This document shows positions 33,747 to 45,359 of a stretch of DNA of 64,000 nt, in pieces (within the stretch, counting starts at the first letter, position 1; the number at the start of each line of letters is the position of its first letter). Both the position numbers and the translations under genes were made by a program. The DNA is taken from the NCBI GenBank assembly GCA_033296885.1, contig MU863884.1:62001-126000 (forward strand). The letters are read 5' to 3'. The notes below the pieces were generated by a model that worked only from the letters and a program-made list of their open reading frames with translations, had not been told where the DNA came from and searched no databases. The stretch is from Triangularia verruculosa (lineage: Eukaryota > Ascomycota > Sordariomycetes > Sordariales > Podosporaceae).

Positions 33747-35186
33747 TGTGTCTTTCTTCGCGCTATTACCCCCAACTATGTGTTTCTCGTTACTTGTGAA
33801 TGACTGCTGTATATATCGGAAGCATCAGAGCTTCTATGCGCAGGCTGTGTGCGTGGTGTCGTCAACTCGTCTCCTCGTTGATTTGAATGTTGGAGCTTCC
33901 CGCAACAGAACGCCGCGCAATTGTTGCCAAACTGACTGACGTTGCCAGAGACCAGGCCAGATTGTTGGTTCAGTTACTGCGCCAAGAGAAACAGGTACCT
34001 ACCCCCGGTTCACTGTTAGTGCCATGTGGGGCCTTTTTTTGCAAGGGGGAGCTTCTGACGGTCTGACACCACTCTTCAACTTTCTTGACCCACCTGCCTT
34101 TTCTGACCATCCTATCCTTATGGTCTTTGATATTGTGCGAGTGTTGACGAAAGTCACAGGAAACGGCAACTTACATTCCCAGCCGGATCATGTGGTTATT
34201 GTTTTCTTCATTCATGTACCATTTAACTCTCGTTCTAGGTATCTACCTGTGTCTGCCCACTCTATGACAAATCTAGAAAACTTGATAATAAATGAGGGAA
34301 GCTTGTTTATCCAGCATCGATTCTGCACCTCCCCATATCACCTCCCCATTACCGATCATGCCATTCGTCTCCTGCTCCTCAAAAAAAACGGGACACTGTG
34401 ATTGTTCTCTCCCGAGACCCGGGAAAGGATCAGGGATTTCATATGTCAAAATTCTTTCCTGATTGTTGAGTTGAGCTGTTGTGCTTCAACCAGCACCCTA
34501 TGTTTGTCACACACGATCGGAGTGATCGTGATTCTCCCTTTCTCACACTCTCTCAGAACCCCCCTCCCTCCCCCCTCTTTGGTGTGACAATGTCCCCTTC
34601 GATTCCCCCCCGCCCTTTTTGTTCATGGAGCACAGCGTAGATGGAATGAATTATAGGTCTCGGGGAAAATAAACACATTCAGACTGCAACCGTATCAAAC
34701 CCTCCGAGCCCCCCCTCATGAGTCATCTTGCTCTGTTCATGCAGCTACCCAGACAACTCGTGGCCGACCTTTGTCGTTGTGATAGGTATAAACTTTTTGA
34801 TTACCATAAACAATAAATTAATAATAACAAAATGCCTCCCCCTCCTCTCCTTCACTGTTTGTCCTCCCAAAAAAATCCAAAAGGGTATCATCATCATGTT
34901 CCCAAACCTATTTAACCTAGAGCAAAAAAAGGAAACAAAAATTATTAGGGTAGTTTTTTTCTGTATCAGTCCCCAATGCCTTATGCAGTTATTTTGATAT
35001 GTGGCTGGTGGAAAAAGACAGCTGAACTAAACAATGCGATTAATATGTGAATGAAAAAATGTCTCCCTCGTCCTCGACCTAGTTTTTGGCCCTTGTAAAA
35101 TGCTGCAGCAAATGTAATACATGACTGGTGAAAATCCATCATGGAAAATAACCAGAGCCCCTAAACACCTGTACCATGAAGAGAAA
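33747..35186. other. Intergenic region, AT-rich toward 35 kb
   Basis: About 1.4 kb. GGTACCTACC occurs at 33994-34003. The 34.7-35.0 kb part is AT-rich with several A-runs and is probably the 3' UTR and flank of the PAS gene. No protein gene is seen. Confidence 0.4.
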
Positions 35187-35382
35187 TTACTGCCAGAAAT
35201 ATCGTGTTGATGCCGATGGCTCTCCAGTATTCGGTGGGAGAGGCCCGTGGTTTGTGATTGATGGGTGAGAGGACGATGGCTCGCCCCATTGTGGAGTTTG
35301 TAATTGGCAGCGGGCCGGTCCCCCTTGTCCCGCTTGCGGTTGTAGTTGTGGAGAATAATAACTTCGGTGTTGTTGATGATGA

Positions 35383-35417
<35 letters not shown>

Positions 35418-37241
35418 GGGAGTATGATGTTGTAATGTGTTATAAGAAGCCATCGACCGTAATTGCTGTTGCTGTTGGCTGGCCTCATACCCAGCTCCGT
35501 ACCGGTAAGGCGATGACACCGCTGCCGGTGGCGACCACGAGCTCCGATTGTATTGTTGATGATTGCCGTACATCCCGTCGTCTAATGATGCGTGTCGAGT
35601 TCGAACGTAACCGTGAGGGGCACCGACTGATGGGTGGTGATGGACCTCATATGCCTTGTCCTGCTCCCGGTTGTTGCCATTTGGATCCCACGCTGAAAGC
35701 CCATCTGGTGGCTGGGCACCTCTCCTGGGCATGCCACGGCCATAGTTTGCCATGTTGCCGTTGATACCGGATAAAGCCCAGGCGAACACGGCCACATCCC
35801 GGATTGATCGCATTAGGTCTGTTGGTAATCAGTTTCTGGTTCTCCTCGGTAATATCCAGTGGTTTCTACACATCAAGATTGTTGAGAAACAGACCCCTTG
35901 CGGGACGTCCCACATCGGACAGAGAAAGGTTTCACTTACGGTCCATCGGAGGTCCGCCTGCCGCCTTGACGCTTTCGCGGAGCGGCATGTACTGGGGAAG
36001 AAACGGGGGGCGGAATGTGTACAGCAGATCGGGGGGAATGTAAGGCTCGACCGGTTGTTGAGCCCATGGTGCTGCGAAGAGGCCATTCTGGTAGCTGAAG
36101 GCTGAAGGAACGACAGGCTGCAAGTCAGGAATCGGCGGCCGTGCTCTGCGCAGGACAACAACCAGTCCGTCAGATGTGCACGAAACCACAGCCTCCAACT
36201 CGAACGTCCGGGGTGACTGCTGTAAAGGCTGCGTATTCGAGCTTGCCGAGGTTGCCGAACTCGTTGAGCTCTCTCTGCTGTCGAGATGTATCCTGTCATC
36301 CTCCTCGTCCTTGATCACAATTACGGAATCATCATCGTCGTCAATGTCCATGTCATTCTTGTCCGAATTCCCTCTGCTGCTGGCGTCGTCTAGATCCTCG
36401 TCCTCATCCTGCCCATCCTCGCTCCCATCGCCCTCGTGTTCCAAGTCGGCCCGCGGGTCTTTGTACCAAAAGCGAAGATAAGCAATCGACTCGTTCTCTT
36501 TGGCCCTCTCTAGGCATCTTGATGCTTGCTCCATACAATGCTGCTGGATACAGTCGTAGAATGACTTGTCCATCAGCTCGTCGGGGTGGATGCCTATGAT
36601 CTGGGCAACTGACGGAGTGGCGTACATGACATTGAGCGCTAGACTGAAGCGGTTGAGAATCAGGGCGGCACGCGGCTCGCGTTCCATAGCGGGCATCTTG
36701 AATTTGGGCGAGAGGTGTTCAAGCATGTGATACCGCGGGTCTAATGGTGAGCAGGAAAACTTCCTTCGAATCTCCGGCGCTTGCTTTGCTCTCCCTATAC
36801 AGCATGCTTAGCATATAATTGGTCTCAGGGATGTTTGTAGATGACGTACTCTCGCTCTTGTCGCCCCTGAGGTAAATGCTGATGGACGCTACCAGGACAG
36901 TGTGGACAACGGTAAAGCAGCATTCGCAGTTGACATATTCACCGCTCTTGGACCGAATACGTGCATAGTGCAAAACGGCCGCCTTGTCCATAAGGACACC
37001 ACGGCTGTGGATTGAGCGTGCGAATGGCACCTCGTCTGGGTGGAAGAAGGCGAAACATGTTTGCCCTTTTACTTCGTCTGGGTGGTAGCCGAGAATATCG
37101 AGGATGGAATCTGAAGCGAAGAGAATATTGGCATCGGGTGTGAGGTCTAGCAAAACACACTATCAGTTCACGTCCACCTCAACATTGGCTACTTCTCAAC
37201 ATACTGTGTATGGTCATAAACGTTTGATCGCGGGGATCCAT
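35187..37241 (-). CDS. Two-PAS-domain fungal regulator with polyQ tail
   Basis: Four exons, 37241-37205, 37146-36850, 36794-35940 and 35818-35187, give 606 residues. The second intron (GTACGT ... GCTAAG ... TATAG) is needed to read RRKFSCSPLDPRYHMLEHL. PAS-A spans about 13-105 (ILFASDSILDILGYHPDEVK, CFAFFHPDEVPFARSIH, GEYVNCECCFTVVH). PAS-B spans about 150-230 (LALNVMYATPSVAQIIGIHP, KSFYDCIQQHC). A strongly acidic stretch at about 230-285 and a C-terminal tail with about 11 consecutive Gln and several His follow. No zinc finger, LOV flavin motif or bHLH is seen, so this is not White Collar. Probably a nuclear co-regulator or signalling scaffold; the exact role is unknown. Confidence 0.87.
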
Positions 37242-38796
37242 CTGTGCTGATTATCGAGGGGCTGCTCCAACGAGCGGTCCTAAGTTGTGAAAAGGGGGTC
37301 ACAAAATCTTCTCCATGCGTCGGCACAAACGACAATAGATAAATCAGTCGAGAGGGGCTCGGTCTGAGATGCCAGTCTCAGAGAGGAGCGTCCGAGTAGT
37401 CACAAGAAAAGAGGCCCTGTGCAGTGCAAGGACAGAAAAGGAACCACAGGGGCCGGTGGTCTGGGGCAAAAGAGCCTGGGGCGAATTGGTCCCTACAGAG
37501 GTGTGTTCGTGGGACTTCCCAAGCCGGGGAAGGAAAGCCCGAAGGTCCCACAGGACACAGAAAGCTACGACAAGCCTTTTGGAGTGACGGTGAAGACCGC
37601 CTTGGGGGGTCTCGCCTCTGCGTGCTGTCCTCGACCGCTGCGTCTCGTTGCTGATAACCGAGGCGGAGTAGGACACAGATCCCGCCGTCACCTGGGAACG
37701 GATATATCCAGTCTCACCCGTTCCACGGCCGAGCGGTTCTAGACTAGAGACGCTGGCGGAAAAGGGAGGGCCGGCGAGGAGCGCGCGGGGAGGCGCGAGA
37801 AGCCCTGGAAGCCTTGAAGAGAACCGGCAGGGTGCAGAAGCTCGCTGACAAGCAGCCGTCGACTCCTTGCCCGGCGTCACAGACAGAATGGTGGCAGAGA
37901 GTGGTCGCAATGTCGCACGGCTGGTAATGTCTGGGCTTTCTCGGTTTGGTGCAGAGCGCGCAGAACCAGAGGCACGGGGGCGGGCGGTGTTGCCAGAGGG
38001 GGGAGGGGGAATGCTGCGTGTGCGTGTGGTGGGTGTGCTCTGTGAGAGCTGTGAGCTGTGAGCTGTGAGCTGTGTGTGCTGCGGGTGTGCTGTGTGTACG
38101 CTGTTTGTGTTGTGTGTTGTGGTGCTGAAGCTGGAGGGGTCGCCTGGTCAAGAAGGAAGCGTGTCGGTGACGCCCAACAGACACAGACAGGCTCTGTTTC
38201 TCTCTGACAAGAGAGGATATTGGAACAAGATAATGGAGAGAAAACAAGACGAAGGGCAAGCGAGCTGTATTAGATTACTGGCTGATCAAACGGAGGACAC
38301 TGGGCCGAGTTGGGGAGGTGCCAATGTTCCGCTCTCCCCCCGTAGACTGCGGGGACTTGAGAAGCGGGAACGCGGACAAGTGTCAGGGAAGATGCCTGAA
38401 CAGGTGCAGACGGTAGCAGGCGATCCTCGGTACCTAGTCTAGAGCAATGGGGGATGGAGGGTGGAAGAAGAGCTTCCCGGACGAGAAGCGTCTTGGGGAG
38501 AGTGGACGAAATGAGTACGTCTCTCTCTCCGGGATCCAATCCCGCCGGCTCTCAGGGCAATTTCTGCTCCCTCCCCCACAGCGACACCACCAGGTGCCGA
38601 AAAGGAGGGCCTAGCCTCAATTGAGCTGCGCTGGCGAGCGGGAGCAAATGCTTGGCAGTTCTTGGCCTCAGCAACAGCATTCATTTCGCGTGCCCTCCAC
38701 CACCTTAGATTGTATCAGAAAAGCCTGGGGATTGTGACGAAATGTCTGCTCCAGAGCCCGCATGCACGCCGCAGCCAATGACCCCAAGCAACACGC
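37242..38796. other. GC-rich non-coding-looking region
   Basis: Upstream of the PAS gene. It contains a tandem 7-mer GAGCTGT repeated four times (38046-38073) followed by a TG-rich microsatellite to about 38125, and GGTACCTAG at 38429-38437. Overlapping open frames on both strands show no family features. Probably promoter plus unassigned DNA. Confidence 0.35.
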
Positions 38797-40102
38797 TCAA
38801 GCTTCCCACAGCATTGCAGCTTTTGGCAGCAACCTTTTGCAGACGGCCAGCCTGACTGGACACTCATCCCTGGGCAGATATTCCCAAAGGAGGGTATGAT
38901 CATCAGCATGCCCAATGTATGACTGGAGTGGAGGTACTAGTACAGAGTGCTCGACGAGTGCAACAGAAGGTTGGCTTTCGTCCCAATTGAGGAGGCAGAC
39001 ATGAGGATGACAGGTCGTACTGTCTCCAATTCTGGACGAACCGGGCCACAACAATGCGCTTCTGGTCCCTTGGAGACCCAGACCTGATATCAACGTAGCT
39101 GGTCCCGATACTGGTGATATCTTCAAAGTTTGGAAGCAGCGGGATGCCTCGTAATTGGGTAAAAGCTCCGGGACCGAAGTCTGCCCTGGCCCTTCTTCCC
39201 AAGTGCCTGCCGAGAAGAGTACGTGCGTAGCTTGTGGTGGTGGTTACGCAGGACTAGTCTTGGCAGCGTCTGAAGCCTGTGCAACGGCCACAGACAGTGC
39301 GATGTGTGTAGAGCACGTTTCCTCTCCTCTTCGTAGTTACCACCGACCACCGACCGCCGTCGCACCTACGGGTTCGCACGACGTGTCTCTAGCTACTTTG
39401 CTATCCGCCTCGTCCCTGTGCCTTTCGATGCTCAACTGAATTCCCTGATCTTGACTTGAGGCCATGGACGGGCATCGTGGAGCGTTTCCTCAGTGATATT
39501 TCAGACGAGATGGCCGCGATGCCCAGAAGCGAGGGCAGACTCGGACATCGGAATTTCTTCTTCCTGCCGCTGATCAACTGCAGTTTTGGCACTGGCGTCA
39601 TTCCACCGTCAGAGGGATCTTCAGGGCCAGCAGCTGCTCGAACCCCAGGGAGGATCATTGGACAGCTAACGGGCACTTGACCAGGGAGTGGTCGGCGATG
39701 ATAATCAGCTTCGTCGCTCGAATCGATATTTGACATGGTGAACATCACAAAATCAGTGTCGAAGGGGGGGATTAAAGTGCAATTGTTGGCCTTGGCGTGG
39801 GGTTTGGGTGTGTCTTGGCGGGCTGTTCTGTGGAGCTCCGAAGCTTTTCGGGCTCGCTGTCAGCGGGAGGTCCGGTCTTGGTATCCGGCTGGATGTCATC
39901 CCGTCGGCGATGGCGTCGATGGTGTTGTTGATGTTCACTATGTGCTTGACCCCTGCTAATATTCCGAACAGCCCGCTGGTCGGTGACTGCATCTGGGTAA
40001 GGGTTGTTGAAGCATCCAAAAAGCAACCCAGATCATGAAGTCGCCAGACCCTTTGAGGCTACAGGACTCGAGATGGTAGACAGCGCCGTAGACAGCTGCC
40101 AT
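38797..40102 (-). other. Unresolved candidate gene or pseudogene
   Basis: Several minus-strand frames look protein-like but cannot be joined confidently. An ATG at 40102 opens MAAVYGAVYHLESCSLK. A frame near 39985-39753 reads SGLFGILAGVKHIVNINNTI. An ATG at 39736 opens 111 codons (MSNIDSSDEADYHRRPLPGQ ...) to 39401. About 39215-39010 reads LRGIPLLPNFEDITSIGTSY, and a frame ending at 38797 reads HPHVCLLNWDESQPS and LLWEYLPRDECPV. These may be exons of one or two genes, or remains of a decayed one. I recognise no family. Confidence 0.25.
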
Positions 40103-40465
40103 GTCTCAAAGTTACCGCGGGGTATGTCTGGTTAAGGCAAGTGGGTCTCACTTAAACACCAATTCGCGACGCGCCACGCGTGTCAAGTGCTCAACTGGAG
40201 GCTGCCAAATGTACAAACGTTCAGTTAATTAATCGCTGTAAATTATGAGAATTGTCGTCCCACTAGCCGTAAACAGATTCCGATCCTCATCTACAACCAG
40301 AATCTTGTACTACAATCTTTTTTTTTGGACAGTAGATTTCGGCGTTGTCTCCGGGCCATTCGGCGCCCTTCCGAACCCCCACCGCTCGACCTTTACCTAT
40401 GGTTCGGGCACCGGTAGCCTCGTTCTATAAGTGTTTTCTACATAACCACAGCAACGGCAACAAAG

Positions 40466-42144
40466 ATGCCACCAGCACCTGAGATGACCGAGTGGGAACT
40501 CCCCCGGCTGCGATCTTCATTCCAGTTGCATGAGGATATCAAGGAAGATGGTAAGTCGCTCGTTTGTGAAGCATCATCTCTGTCCAACCTACTAACCGTC
40601 CATTAGACCTTGCTGAATTCTTCGATGTTAAATTCTACCCCTACAACCCACCAGGGGCCCCTCCGGTGTTCGCGGCCACAAGCAAGAAGCATGTTGTTGT
40701 AGTCCGGTTAGTGCAGACCACGGACAAGGACCAAAATCCCTGTCAGATCATTCAGATGATCAGAGATGAGGATGCATCCGCCAACAACTACACGTGCTGC
40801 TGGTCCAAAGATCCAGACACGGAACTACCCTGGCTCTGTGTAGCCGGCAAGGACGCCAAGATCAAAGTTTACGACATCAAGCGAGGGAATCTCGTCAAGA
40901 CACTGGTCGGACATGGCGGAGATATAAGTGATCTCGCCACTTCACCAGCGTGTCCTACCATCATAGCCTCTGCCTCAGACGACACGACTATCAAGCTTTG
41001 GAGTCTGGCAAAGGAACATGATAAACAACCATGTATCTGCATCCTGGGCGGCGAGGGTCACCAGTATAACTTGCTGAGTGTGGCGTTCCATAACAACGGG
41101 CGCTACGTCTTGTCTGCCGGGCATGATCAGATCATCAATCTTGTAAGTCGACATATCGCATCTCTTTTCAAATTGTATGAAACTAATACCCCTCCCTAGT
41201 GGGCACTCCCCGAGTTCCCAAAAGAACACCTCAACGTCCCCATCATCCTCCACTTCCCCCACTTCTCCTCCTCCGAAGTCCACAACAACCTCGTCGACTG
41301 CGTCGCCTTCTACGGCGACCTCATCCTCTCCCGCGCCTGCCACGAAGACAAGATCGTCCTCTGGCGAATAGAAGGCTTCTCGTCGGCCGACCCAATCCCC
41401 AACCCGCTCGACGCGCCAACCCCCACCGACATGGCCAAGCAAACCCGGTCTTGCTTCAACCCCGTCCTCTCCAAAGCTCGCCCGGCCATGTTCACCCGCC
41501 TCGCCCAGTTCCACACCCCGGACTGCGGCGTCCAGTTTTACATGCGCTTCCGCATGTTCCACGCCAAGGGCAGGCACCCCATCCTGGCGTTCGCAAACGC
41601 AAAGTCAAAGACGATGTTTTGGGACTTTGCGAGGTTTGCGGCGTATAGGGATTTCATGGAGGAGCTGGAGGAGGCGAAGAAGCAGCAGCAGCAGGAAGCG
41701 GCAGCCGGGTCGGGAGCGGTGCCGGTGGCGATTCAGAAGCCGAGTTGGTTGTTGATTAAGCGTGCGAAGAAGGGGGCGGCGGCAGCTGCCTCTCATCAGG
41801 ATACGGCGACTAGTTTGAGGCTTGCGGCGGCGGATAAAGATTCGATGGTGTCTGCTAGTCCGGACCCAGAGGGGGCGAGTGCGGCGGTTGCTGCTGCTGG
41901 GACAGCGACGCCGGGGAATTATAACCAGGAGACGCTGAGTCACTGGAAAGAGATGTATGATTTGTCGAACCCGATCGGCCTGATCCGCCCTCACAAGGTA
42001 CAGGGAGTGGACGGGACTTTTGTGGGGAGACAGGTGGGATGGAGCCCAGGGGGGGAGTGGTGCGTGGTGGTGGGGAACAAGAACCGGGCTTTGATCTACC
42101 AGCGGGGGGCTAGGGAGAAGGGGGTTGCGACGCCTATAAACTAG
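40466..42144 (+). CDS. EED: Polycomb PRC2 subunit EED (WD40)
   Basis: Three exons, 40466-40550, 40607-41142 and 41200-42144, give 521 residues. Joins are phase 1 and phase 0. The WD40 propeller shows EED hallmarks: FYPYNPPGAPPVFAATSKKH at the start, WLCVAGKDAKIKVYDI, GHGGDISDLATSP, IIASASDDTTIKLWSL and GGEGHQYNLLSVAFHNNGRY. The diagnostic run is ILHFPHFSSSEVHNNLVDC then GDLILSRACHEDKIVLW, and GWSPGGEWCVVVGNKNRALIY closes it. EED binds H3K27me3 and activates the EZH2-type methyltransferase in PRC2. A roughly 90-residue low-complexity insertion (about 360-449, Gln/Ala-rich) probably sits between the last two blades. PRC2 occurs in Neurospora and many Sordariomycetes but is missing from several other ascomycete groups. 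Confidence 0.95.
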
Positions 42145-42464
42145 TTATATTGATGGGTGGTGTTTGGACAGTGATACGTCTTTTATCTCTAGAGTTACTG
42201 CCGGTTGGGAAGTGATAGGTCATGGTTATGGACTGGAAGGGATAGGGGTTTATTGTACATTTATGTTGCTGAGGTTTTGAAATATGGGATATGGCGGGTT
42301 AGGAGATGTACAATTATGTAGTTACGTCGCCAGTTCCCCGATATTTGTAGGAAGGCACCGCTACAAACAGCCAATCTAAGACTGATAATTAAGAGCATAA
42401 TTGACATCAAAGACAACATAGGCAAAACTGAGGAAGTCAAGTTGGTATCGAGTCGACAAGGCGG
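42145..42464. other. Convergent 3' gap
   Basis: 320 bp between the convergent EED and Rrn11-like genes. Presumed 3' UTRs; nothing else is seen. Confidence 0.4.
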
Positions 42465-43973
42465 TTAAGCGGTTGCGGAAGAAAACATCGGCAGTACCGT
42501 CTCCTCCCCTTCACTCTCCTCATCCTCGTCCTCATCCTCATCATCGCTCCCCAGTTGCCTCAGCAACTCCTCGTCCTCTTGCTTCAACACCCCCTTGCCC
42601 GTATCCCTCACCCCCTCCAGCAACTTCCTCGCCTTCTGCCTCTCCTTGTCTCTCGCCCTCAGCCCCCTCTTCCTTTCCGCTTCATCACACGGCACAGACA
42701 AATCGGCAATGTACAGCCCCACCATCGCCCTCAGTCGTATAAACTCCCCATCCCTGCTATACGGCACCGTCTCGAGCAGCGCATCCATCCGCTCCGCCAC
42801 CTCCCTCATTTTCCCCAGCATCTCCCTCCTCAGCTCATCCTTCGCCTCCTGGATCCTGACCTCCTTTTTATTCGGTGGCGGTAGAGGCTCCTCGGGATTT
42901 TTATCAATATCCCTCCCAAACCCATCATTATCGAAATTAGAGGCTTCTCCCTCCTCCTCGATGATATCCATCATGTCGTCATCCTCAAAAACATCATCGA
43001 ATTCATGCCTACTGTCTCGTTCGGCAATCCGCTCCAGGCCGCGGAGGTGAAGGGAGTGGATGCCCTCCATTTCGGAGGAGAATAACGCTACGTTGAATTC
43101 CAGTAGCGGTCGGCCGGTGGAGTTGGGGTGTTGCTTGCTGAAGGGGTGGTTTTGGATCAGATGCTGGTAGTACGCCTTCAGATTGGCGAGGTTGCGCTGC
43201 TGGCGGTCGAGGACTGCGTCTTTTTCTTGGGATTCCCGGTCGGCTTTTTCTTCTTCTGTTTCCGAGGCTGCTGCCTGTTGGCGTTCTAGCTCTAGCTGGA
43301 AGGCACCCTTGAATTCTTCTTTTCCGTTGCCGTCGTTTTCGGGGCTGGGGTTGGGTTTATCGGGGTTGGAGGGTGGGGGCTCTCCCTCTCGAAGGATAAG
43401 TTCTGCTCCGAGCTCCCAGAGCCTGTCATGCCGGAGATCGACTTTTTTGCCGTTGACTTTTGCTCTGACGAGGATGCCGAAGGCGCGTTTGGCGAGGGGG
43501 ATGTCGCCTTCTGCTAGGAAACGTTTGACGGTGTTGATGAGGACGCCGACTTTGGCGTTGTAGGCTAGGGTTTTTCGATCTTTTTCTCGCTCTTTTTTAG
43601 TGTTTTTCTTTTTTCGGCGGCCGGTTGAGGTAGAGCTGAAATCTGTTTCCTCGCCGGCGGTTGTGCGGGCTCCGATGGGGCCGTCGTCGTCGGTGGTGAA
43701 GTCAGGGAGCTCGTCGCCACCTTCGTCACCTGATTTGTCGGTGAGGTTGGATGGGTCGGATCCATGGGAAGTGAAGCGGCGGCGGCGGGCTGGACGGGGC
43801 GGCCGGTGAGGAAAGCCGGGGTAGAGTTCTGAGAGGAGGGGAGAGTCGTGGGAGAGGCCGGCGAGGGTGAATTGTTTCAGGGTGTGGGGTGTGTGAGAGA
43901 GGGGATTTATGACTGAGGATGAAGGGGAGTTGGAGGGAGGTTGGGTGCGTTTGCGTTTCCGTGGAGAAGACAT
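42465..43973 (-). CDS. RRN11: RNA polymerase I core factor subunit Rrn11-like
   Basis: A single exon encodes 502 residues. The first 150 residues are Ser/Pro/Arg-rich with a basic patch (GRRKKKNTKKEREKDRK). The recognised block is YNAKVGVLINTVKRFLAEGD then LAKRAFGILVRAKVNGKKVD and LWELGAELILREGE, a TPR-like segment typical of fungal Rrn11. Later segments include LKAYYQHLIQNHPFSKQHPN, an acidic stretch (about 320-350), ELRREMLGKMREVAERMDAL and LRAMVGLYIADLSVP. The C-terminus is highly acidic. Rrn11, with Rrn6 and Rrn7, forms core factor at the rDNA promoter in the nucleolus. Assignment rests on family resemblance of the TPR-like block and is fairly, not fully, certain. Confidence 0.75.
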   Translation of the reverse strand: MSSPRKRKRTQPPSNSPSSSVINPLSHTPHTLKQFTLAGLSHDSPLLSELYPGFPHRPPRPARRRRFTSHGSDPSNLTDKSGDEGGDELPDFTTDDDGPIGARTTAGEETDFSSTSTGRRKKKNTKKEREKDRKTLAYNAKVGVLINTVKRFLAEGDIPLAKRAFGILVRAKVNGKKVDLRHDRLWELGAELILREGEPPPSNPDKPNPSPENDGNGKEEFKGAFQLELERQQAAASETEEEKADRESQEKDAVLDRQQRNLANLKAYYQHLIQNHPFSKQHPNSTGRPLLEFNVALFSSEMEGIHSLHLRGLERIAERDSRHEFDDVFEDDDMMDIIEEEGEASNFDNDGFGRDIDKNPEEPLPPPNKKEVRIQEAKDELRREMLGKMREVAERMDALLETVPYSRDGEFIRLRAMVGLYIADLSVPCDEAERKRGLRARDKERQKARKLLEGVRDTGKGVLKQEDEELLRQLGSDDEDEDEDEESEGEETVLPMFSSATA

Positions 43974-44515
43974 TTTGTAGTTTGATTGTGTGCAGGAGAG
44001 TAGTATGTGAGATGTGAGTGGTAAGTGAGCTCGTGTTGTGAGGTGAGCGGCTGGTTGTAGAAGGTCGAACTGCCGAAGATCTATGAGTAGTCAGATGGGT
44101 CTTCCTCAATTGAGTATGCAGTTGATGTATGGTTGAATTTACCCTACGGCAAGAATGGTGGTGGTTGAGTTGTCCGTTGATGTGAGTCTTTACCTATGTC
44201 CAAGTTCAAGATGAGATTCCAAGATTTTTTAGGTTGATAAGCTTGGGCCTTTGCGCTTGTTCAAGCTTCGATACAACAGCAATGCACGACACTGGGCGCA
44301 TCGCCTACAGTTCCAAAAGTATATATTCAGGCAAACAAAACCATAAGGGAGCATATGGATGTCTACCGCCAATTTTACAGGCCACTCAATGTTGTCATCC
44401 ACTGAATCCTGCCCCTCTCCTAGTATAAGTGGTCGGGACATGCATCTGTATTTTATTATGTACAGCGTTCTTTGATGATACACTTCTTGTTTTGTCTACC
44501 GCACCTCTACTCTAT
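43974..44515. other. Short intergenic region
   Basis: About 540 bp between the Rrn11-like start and the 3' end of the complex I gene. No gene is seen. Confidence 0.4.
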
Positions 44516-45359
44516 TTAAGCAGTTCTCTCGAAAGCAACCCATTGGCCCTCGGCCGCAGGCTCCTCAAGAGGCTCCCAACTATTTTCATGTTAGCGACTG
44601 ACTCTGAATCCACTCACAGACCATGAAACTTACACCTTGGCCTCGACCATGGTATCCACCAGCCTCAGCTCGCCCTCGGCGACCTGAATAACCTCCTCAA
44701 TCAAACCGGCACCGATCTTGTTCTCGAGCTCAGAAATCCTGCGCAAACTTATTAGCACCTTGCCCTCTCGAGATCTCCACTTGAAAAACCTACTGCTCAA
44801 TAGTCATCTGCGGCTCAGGCTCCCACTCAACCTCCTTCTGCTCCAGAGCATCCGCCCGCTCAAACTGGCTCTTAACATGCCACTCCATCTCCTCCTGCGT
44901 CCTGCTGCCCTCCAACTCGGGCCCATCATCGACCTCGCCATCCCACTGCTGATACCGCTCATCAACCTCGCTAGGCAGCTGTCTCACGACAAAAACCTGA
45001 CCATCCCTCTCCACCTTCGCAGCGCCCAGCATCTCGGCCGTAGCCGTATTGGTCGTCCTGAACTTCTCTGGCTCCTGCTTGAGGATCTCTTTGGCCTTGG
45101 CCTTCCACTCGTTATACCCGGGGGGCACGACGGCCTCAACGAGCGCAAGACGCTGCTTCGTCACGGCCTCGACGGATTGTCTGTAAACGGAGTGCTCGGG
45201 GACGGCCTTGAGCTTCTCGAGGGTGGCGTTGTAGAGGTAGAGGAGCATGGAGCGCGGGGCGTTGTGTGTCGGGAGGCCGGTGAGACCGGTGGGCTGGCCG
45301 GGTTCGAGGTACCGCGCCGCCGGGCGGACCGAGGCGAGGAGGCGGAAAGTCGCGCGCAT
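44516..45359 (-). CDS. nuo-32: Complex I 29.9 kDa-type subunit (NDUFA5-like)
   Basis: Three exons, 45359-44794, 44738-44634 and 44579-44516, give 244 residues. Joins are phase 2 both times and keep the frame. The N-terminus MRATFRLLASVRPAARYLEP is a mitochondrial presequence. The ETC_C1_NDUFA5 region follows (NAPRSMLLYLYNATLEKLKA, VPEHSVYRQSVEAVTKQRL). The fungal C-terminal extension ends with ISELENKIGAGLIEEVIQVA, EGELRLVDTM and a final WEPLEEP ... GQWVAFERTA, as in the Neurospora 29.9 kDa subunit. It is an accessory subunit of the matrix arm of NADH:ubiquinone oxidoreductase. It diverges from a phosphoesterase gene across about 450 bp. The symbol follows Neurospora usage from memory. Confidence 0.9.

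Noticed and set aside
35187..37241. White Collar-type blue-light receptor
   Set aside because: PAS domains are present, but no LOV cysteine motif and no GATA zinc finger are found.
37344..38259. Overlapping frames on both strands of a GC-rich region
   Set aside because: Composition is repeat-driven and conflicting frames are equally open; no domain visible.
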